Assembly (NCBI GenBank): GCA_017961175.1 | Contig: JAGCXV010000069.1 | Coordinates: forward strand, 1 to 35,918 | Direction: 5' to 3' | Length of the DNA stretch: 35,918 bases | DNA from: Bacteroidales bacterium | GTDB lineage: Bacteria > Bacteroidota > Bacteroidia > Bacteroidales > UBA932 | Shown here: in pieces, positions 32,037-35,918 of the stretch | Layout of the letters: every line of letters starts with the position of its first letter | How positions within the stretch are numbered: the stretch's first letter is position 1 | The notes under the pieces: generated by a model | Databases searched by the model: none | Seen by the model: only the letters and a program-made list of their open reading frames with translations | What the model was told of the DNA's origin: nothing | Translations under genes and position numbers: made by a program

Positions 32037-33734
32037 TTAGAATGCCAGGAAAGCCCTGACTGAACGGCCTTCCATTGATATAGAAGAATCTTTCCTGTCT
32101 TTTACATGATGGGCAAGAAGCACACCTTTGACACCATCTCCATCTCTAAATCCTGTACACAAAACCCTTTCCGCAGACATCTGGGTACTTGACCAATAAT
32201 AATTCCAGTTATAATTCTTACCTCCTACATTCTGATGGCTCCAACCAGGCAAGGTGCAAATATTGATAGGCATGGTAAATCCAGATGTGCTAACATAACT
32301 GTAGAATTTGTCATAAATGTCTCCAGAATAATAGAAATCACCATCTGTAGGATAATAGTTGTAATCATTGACATCCGAGTGTGTACTGGTCTTCAAGACA
32401 GGAAGAAAACTGGTACATTCGCCAAGTCCCAGGAAAGATGCTATCCACTGTGAAATCGTTGGCATGAACCACTTAGAGGAGTGTGTGGTGTCCACGGCTG
32501 GAGTATAACTGTTTATACAAGCGGCTGCCAGATATACATTAGGGCTGGCCTTCATAAATTCCGTCTTCCCTATTCCGTTGTAACTAAGAAACATCAATTC
32601 ATCACGACGGCTAGGAGAAAGATTATTTTTAAACCAATCCTGCTCAAAAGCAGAATTATTGATTCGTATTTTGTTTTCTGTTGTCCAACGAACGCCTCCG
32701 TCTGCAGGACTGCAATCCTTAAAAGCCATTACCAGGGCGTGACCATAACCGTTAGATTCCTCAGTAATGCCGTTTGCAAAGCTAAAGATATCTTCACCAG
32801 ATGTCATGAAAGAAGGATGCTTTGAGTTTTCTCCTTCATTCACATAAACAACCAGACCCAGTGCAACGCGAGTGCTTGAAACTGTCTGCTGTTTGTAGTT
32901 TCCCCAGGTTCCATCTGAATAGAAGACATCGCCGACTTTAATCTTGTCGGTTACGGTGCTAAGCTTTCCGGTACCCAAATTTGTGCTTGCGCTACCGAAC
33001 TTTCTTGTCCACACTACATTATTGCCAGAATCCTTGATTGTAATCAATGGGTTGCTGAGAACTGTCTCGCCAGGGAAAGCTATAGCAAAAAATGCATTTC
33101 CTTTTGAAATGCTAACCGTATTGTTTGCGCTATAGCTATTATCGTCAGAGAGTGTGATCGTATAATTTCCGTTTAAACCGCTTGCGATAATCTTAAAGCT
33201 TACAAATGTGCTGCCCTGTGAAAGATTAAAACTCTTTTCGCTAAAGGTACTCTCTGCAGTAAGTGAACTGTATTTCTGTACAGCCTCGCCCAGAGAAGAA
33301 ACGACAGCAGTAGAATAATTACCACCTGAGTTCAACACATCTGAAGTGCTTATAAGCGTGGCATTCAAGACCAAATCATCTGCAGGATCGCCTTCTCCTT
33401 CGTATTCAAGATTTCCGGAAAAAACAGCAGACTGCGTACCTGCGCCGGAAACGAGGGTAAGATTTCCTGAAATCTCTTCCCCTGTGATTCGCAAAACGTC
33501 TCCTGTCTCGAAAACCTGACTCTTTTCTCCTGAAATGGTGGCCTTCGTCGAAGAACCTCCATTGTGCACCTTTACAGAATAAGGTATCACTTTAGCGGTT
33601 GATACCTCAGGCTTTACTTCCTCAACAACAGGATCCTCTTTTACAACTGGTTGATCTGCCTTGCTGCAGGAAAAAGCGGCTGCGACAACAATCATTGTTG
33701 TAAACAACCTGAAAATATTATAGAGCTTCTTCAT
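32037..33734 (-). CDS. Fimbrillin-like surface lipoprotein
   Basis: 565 residues, lipoprotein signal peptide ending AFSC (Cys23). A Pro/Glu/Val-rich linker (VVKEDPVVEEVKPEV) precedes beta-rich domains. FETGDVLRITGEEISGNL and STFSEKSFNLSQGSTFVSFK resemble the N-terminal part of Mfa/FimB-type fimbrillins. After VGDVFYSDGTWGNYKQQ and VALGLVVYV the C-terminal domain resembles the paralogous-domain/DUF1566-like modules (KWFMPTISQWIASFLGL, NYYWSSTQMSA, VRAFLAF). It is probably surface exposed, as an adhesin or pilus-related protein. It follows a 44-residue peptide gene by 16 bases, a pairing I recall for fimbrillin-like genes in Bacteroidales. Base composition is more A/T-rich than the neighbours, which hints at accessory status. 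Confidence 0.82.
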   Translation of the reverse strand: MKKLYNIFRLFTTMIVVAAAFSCSKADQPVVKEDPVVEEVKPEVSTAKVIPYSVKVHNGGSSTKATISGEKSQVFETGDVLRITGEEISGNLTLVSGAGTQSAVFSGNLEYEGEGDPADDLVLNATLISTSDVLNSGGNYSTAVVSSLGEAVQKYSSLTAESTFSEKSFNLSQGSTFVSFKIIASGLNGNYTITLSDDNSYSANNTVSISKGNAFFAIAFPGETVLSNPLITIKDSGNNVVWTRKFGSASTNLGTGKLSTVTDKIKVGDVFYSDGTWGNYKQQTVSSTRVALGLVVYVNEGENSKHPSFMTSGEDIFSFANGITEESNGYGHALVMAFKDCSPADGGVRWTTENKIRINNSAFEQDWFKNNLSPSRRDELMFLSYNGIGKTEFMKASPNVYLAAACINSYTPAVDTTHSSKWFMPTISQWIASFLGLGECTSFLPVLKTSTHSDVNDYNYYPTDGDFYYSGDIYDKFYSYVSTSGFTMPINICTLPGWSHQNVGGKNYNWNYYWSSTQMSAERVLCTGFRDGDGVKGVLLAHHVKDRKDSSISMEGRSVRAFLAF

Positions 33735-33750
33735 GATTCATTTCTTTAAA

Positions 33751-33885
33751 CTAACCAATTTCATCGTCCTCGCCGCCTCCGATAAGGTCACCAATACTAG
33801 ATGTACCACTTTCGCAAATAAAAGACTCCAGACGGATATCAATCACTTTGATTACCGGAGTTTCATATTTTAACGGAATCCTCAT
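33751..33885 (-). CDS. Small 44-residue peptide upstream of the fimbrillin-like gene
   Basis: ATG at 33885, TAG at 33751, 44 residues. It begins MRIPLKYETPVIKVIDIRL, then ESFICESGTSS and ends GGGEDDEIG. There is no signal peptide. The layout (aromatic-Pro-hydrophobic start, alternating beta-like middle, Ser/Gly then GGG and acidic tail) is that of very short Bacteroidales proteins often left unannotated ahead of surface lipoproteins. It follows a near-consensus promoter after a leader of about 90 bases and directly precedes the lipoprotein gene, so it is likely translated. Function unknown; regulator, leader peptide or modified peptide precursor are all possible. Confidence 0.7.
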   Translation of the reverse strand: MRIPLKYETPVIKVIDIRLESFICESGTSSIGDLIGGGEDDEIG

Positions 33886-33981
33886 TGTTTTTGTTATTTT
33901 TAATGTTATATTATTCTATATCAGCAAGATGCTCGCCATTATAAATGGGAAGAGCTTGGTTTCTAAAGCGGTATCGGGGGG

Positions 33982-34013
33982 CAAATATAATGCGTAGGTC
34001 TTTTTTCTGCAAA
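33982..34013 (-). promoter_or_regulatory. Near-consensus promoter of the peptide/fimbrillin-like unit
   Basis: Minus strand: TTTG (34013-34010), exactly 20 bases, then TATATTTG (33989-33982), both boxes perfect. This is the best match to the Bacteroides primary sigma promoter in the window. Confidence 0.75.
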
Positions 34014-34055
34014 TTTTATCCCCTCAAATGATATTTAATTACATAAAGGTTTCAG

Positions 34056-34063
34056 TATCTTTG
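34056..34063 (+). promoter_or_regulatory. Probable -7 box for the membrane protein/metallopeptidase pair
   Basis: TATCTTTG is an exact match 36 bases before the ATG at 34100. A six-codon frame, MKTGVS (34069-34089), begins five bases after it and stops ten bases before the gene. Confidence 0.5.
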
Positions 34064-34099
34064 TAAACATGAAAACAGGTGTTTCTTAATAACCACATT

Positions 34100-34540
34100 A
34101 TGACTACCCTCGGAATTCTTATTATCGCGATTGCTTGTATTATCATTTCCGTGACAATTGTCTGGCTGGTAATGCGCGCCAAGCAAAATGAAACCAACAA
34201 GAAGGCAGAAATCACGCTCAAGGCCATTGAGGCGGGCCTTCCTGTTGATGTGGACAAGCTCAACACACCCAAAACACCCAAAGGCCCACAAAACAAACAA
34301 AGCCTCAAGCAGGATCTGTTGGGAAAACTTTCCGGAGCAGGTATCTTCTTTTTTATGGGCCTCTCTTTCCTGATTCTTTATTTTGTGGACCTGTTTGGCC
34401 CCGGCCTTCCCCAAGGCTTATGGTTTAGAGAAGGGCTGCCAATGGCTGGGGGAGTCTTGATGGCTATAGGAATCAGCCTGTTCATCACTTACTTTGCCGG
34501 CAAGAAACTGCTTGCAAAGGAGATGGAGAAGGAAGACTGA
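34100..34540 (+). CDS. Small inner-membrane protein (DUF6249-like)
   Basis: 146 residues from the ATG at 34100; seven upstream codons starting with GTG are not needed. Three membrane segments are visible: about 4-26 (GILIIAIACIIISVTIVWLV), 80-102 and 117-135 (MAGGVLMAIGISLFITYFAG). Between the first two is a cytosolic or periplasmic loop with KAIEAGLPVDVDKL and a Pro/Lys-rich stretch. The pattern resembles DUF6249 membrane proteins of Bacteroidota, often found beside sigma factors, but none is here. Its stop is 4 bases before the HExxH lipoprotein gene, so the two are probably coexpressed. Confidence 0.72.
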   Translation: MTTLGILIIAIACIIISVTIVWLVMRAKQNETNKKAEITLKAIEAGLPVDVDKLNTPKTPKGPQNKQSLKQDLLGKLSGAGIFFFMGLSFLILYFVDLFGPGLPQGLWFREGLPMAGGVLMAIGISLFITYFAGKKLLAKEMEKED

Positions 34541-34544
34541 GTCT

Positions 34545-35738
34545 ATGAAAAAGGGTGTTCTTTTGTTAGCGGTCTTGGCGCTGCTTGCAAGTTGCCGCAC
34601 TTCCGATGAGTCTATATTCGACCACGTCAAGAAACTTTGCAATAAAGATAATGGCAAACTGTGGGGCGTCAACCTCTATTCTCCGGTTCTTGGTGTGGAT
34701 TCGCTGAGGAATATTGTGAGCAATGTCTCTGATGCTCCAAAAACATTCCCGGAGGATAAGCCTGTTGCAAACTCTATAACGGAACTGGACGGCAAGCGTT
34801 GGACAATGATTTTGTGGCCTTTGTCCGGAGACCTGGTGCATCAATCCATAGTCCTCGTCCACGAGATGTTCCATTATCGCCAGCCGGAACTGGGACTTTG
34901 GCCGGATAGGGATCCAAATAATTCGCATCTTTCAAACAGGGACGCCCGTACGCTTCTGAAGCTGGAGTGGAATGCACTTAAATTCGCCGCAACGTGTAAG
35001 GGAGAAAAGAAGAAAGCCGCCCTGGCAGACGCTTTGAGTTTTCGTGCCCTGAGAAGACAGTTGTATCCGGATTTCATCGCCGAAGAGTGCTGTCTTGAGA
35101 TTATGGAAGGCCTCGCAGAATATACCGGAAGGCGTATCGTGATTCCGTCAGACAAGGAGTTTTTACAGAGCCTTTCGGAACTGGATTATCTATTCGACTC
35201 AGACAACCTGACTCGCTCTTTTGCATACCTTTCCGGACCTCTTTACGGATTGATTCTGGACCAGTCCGGCCATTCTTGGCATAAAGAGATGAACTCTGGC
35301 AGTGATCTTGGCTCCTCAGCGATGGAGATTTACGGAATAACCCTTCCGGAAAACCTGGAAGAAACCGTAGAAACAGCCAAAGCCAAGTATGACTTTGAGT
35401 CAATTGATGCTGCGGAAGAAGCTTTTCAGCGCAAACTGGAAGAGAGGAATCAGACACTTCGCAAGTTGTTTGCTCACGATAACATCATAACACTGGAATG
35501 CCCTAATCTCTCTATTCAGTTTTCCCCTGACAGCATGATTAAAATGGATGACGGGAGTATGGTCATCTATGGCTGCACCGCTTTTTGCGACTGGGGCTCT
35601 GTAGAAGGCCATCCGCTGAAAGTGACAAATGACTGGCGCAGGATTGAACTGCCTCGCCTAGACACGCTTTCTTTCAACAACGACACTATTACCACCTCCG
35701 GCTGGACTCTGATCAAAAAGAACAAGCACCTGCGATAG
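34545..35738 (+). CDS. Lipoprotein with HExxH zinc-metallopeptidase motif
   Basis: 397 residues from the ATG at 34545; 17 upstream in-frame codons overlap the previous gene. The lipoprotein signal peptide ends LLASC (Cys17). SIVLVHEMFHYRQPE holds a zinc-binding HEMFH at 106-110, and IMEGLAEYTGRR (Glu188 and Glu192) offers a third ligand on a later helix, as in gluzincin-type peptidases with a distant Glu. The C-terminal third is beta-rich (ALDNIITLECPNLS-like strands, DGSMVIYGC). I do not recognise a named family. It should be anchored in the envelope and face the periplasm or surface. It is coupled to a small membrane protein 4 bases upstream. Its last codons form the left arm of a terminator. 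Confidence 0.78.
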   Translation: MKKGVLLLAVLALLASCRTSDESIFDHVKKLCNKDNGKLWGVNLYSPVLGVDSLRNIVSNVSDAPKTFPEDKPVANSITELDGKRWTMILWPLSGDLVHQSIVLVHEMFHYRQPELGLWPDRDPNNSHLSNRDARTLLKLEWNALKFAATCKGEKKKAALADALSFRALRRQLYPDFIAEECCLEIMEGLAEYTGRRIVIPSDKEFLQSLSELDYLFDSDNLTRSFAYLSGPLYGLILDQSGHSWHKEMNSGSDLGSSAMEIYGITLPENLEETVETAKAKYDFESIDAAEEAFQRKLEERNQTLRKLFAHDNIITLECPNLSIQFSPDSMIKMDDGSMVIYGCTAFCDWGSVEGHPLKVTNDWRRIELPRLDTLSFNNDTITTSGWTLIKKNKHLR

Positions 35739-35752
35739 TTCGCAAGTGCTTG
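35723..35752 (+). terminator. Intrinsic terminator overlapping the end of the metallopeptidase gene
   Basis: CAAGCACCTGCG (35723-35734) pairs with CGCAAGTGCTTG (35741-35752) with one mismatch, then ATTTTGAA. The stop codon at 35736-35738 lies in the loop. Confidence 0.65.
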
Positions 35753-35918
35753 ATTTTGAATTGTGGGCCCAGAAGAACCACCAAGGGACTTTTTACATAT
35801 TTCTATCTATCAAGTTCTTACCTTCCTTATATGGGAGAGAAAAGACTCTCTGGCGACATATAGGCGACAAACTTGAGCGAATATAGCCGTTAAAAACATA
35901 TCGCACAAGGGGCCCAAA
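35753..35918. other. Non-coding tail with no supported gene
   Basis: GGGCCC occurs near both ends (35765-35770 and 35910-35915). GGCGACA is repeated in tandem (35852-35858, 35863-35869), and AGAGA/TCTCT (35836-35840, 35847-35851) can form a small hairpin. On the minus strand 41 codons are open from the edge to a stop at 35795-35793, too little to call. On that strand GGTTCTTCTGGGCCCA loosely resembles the 3' end of a tRNA, so an integration scar is conceivable. Confidence 0.3.

Noticed and set aside
34069-34089. Six-codon upstream frame MKTGVS before the membrane-protein gene
   Set aside because: Its place just after the -7 box is interesting, but at six codons chance is the simplest explanation and nothing suggests regulation.
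35793-35918. Possible C-terminal fragment of a minus-strand gene at the right edge
   Set aside because: Only 41 open codons with no recognisable motif, and another frame is also open there.

Overview
This window is from the chromosome of a member of the Bacteroidota, most likely order Bacteroidales. Three things point there. The -7 promoter boxes follow the Bacteroides form TAnnTTTG, several with a TTG or TTTG about 20 bases upstream. The gene families are typical: an Oar-like TonB-dependent receptor, fused FeoA-FeoB, M56-TonB fusions, DUF4465, DUF5686 and YARHG proteins, and a fimbrillin-like lipoprotein. Ribosome binding sites are weak and A-rich. AGG and AGA are heavily used for arginine. 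I cannot name the genus from sequence alone. No insertion sequence, prophage, CRISPR array or rRNA gene is visible.

Left part (1-9100). An Oar-like receptor runs off the left edge. It is divergent from metK, whose leader carries a SAM-II-type riboswitch followed by a terminator hairpin. Then come an exported J-domain-like/TonB fusion, a PHP phosphatase-mutS2 pair, comF, the c-di-AMP synthase cdaA, and a small exported LTxxQ-like protein that converges on cdaA with a 29-base overlap.

Middle (9100-19200). There is a secreted C69 dipeptidase, a DUF4465 lipoprotein and a FeoAB iron transporter. The dipeptidase and DUF4465 genes converge on a long structured hairpin. An unrecognised exported protein follows. 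Next is a BlaI / M56-TonB / TPR operon with a palindromic operator over its promoter. A tRNA-Glu(CTC) with its own promoter and terminator and a YARHG-domain protein complete this section.

Main accessory region (19259-31960). Nine genes on the + strand lie with gaps of 0-26 bases or 4-base overlaps: a serine beta-lactamase-like lipoprotein, a PlsC-type acyltransferase, a ketoacyl synthase, an acyl carrier protein, an MMPL/RND exporter, a CrtI-like FAD oxidoreductase, a LolA-like protein, a DUF5686 outer-membrane protein and an M20 dipeptidase, ending at a strong terminator. Read together, the six genes from acyltransferase to LolA-like protein look like a compact route that builds an acyl or polyene lipid on a dedicated carrier protein, moves it across the inner membrane and carries it through the periplasm. 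This is the best candidate for an undescribed system here.

Right part (32000-35918). A 44-residue peptide gene precedes a fimbrillin-like lipoprotein, with a near-consensus promoter. Divergent from these, a small membrane protein is coupled to a lipoprotein carrying an HExxH metalloprotease motif. The last 180 bases have no gene I can support. No gene-free stretch exceeds 300 bases.
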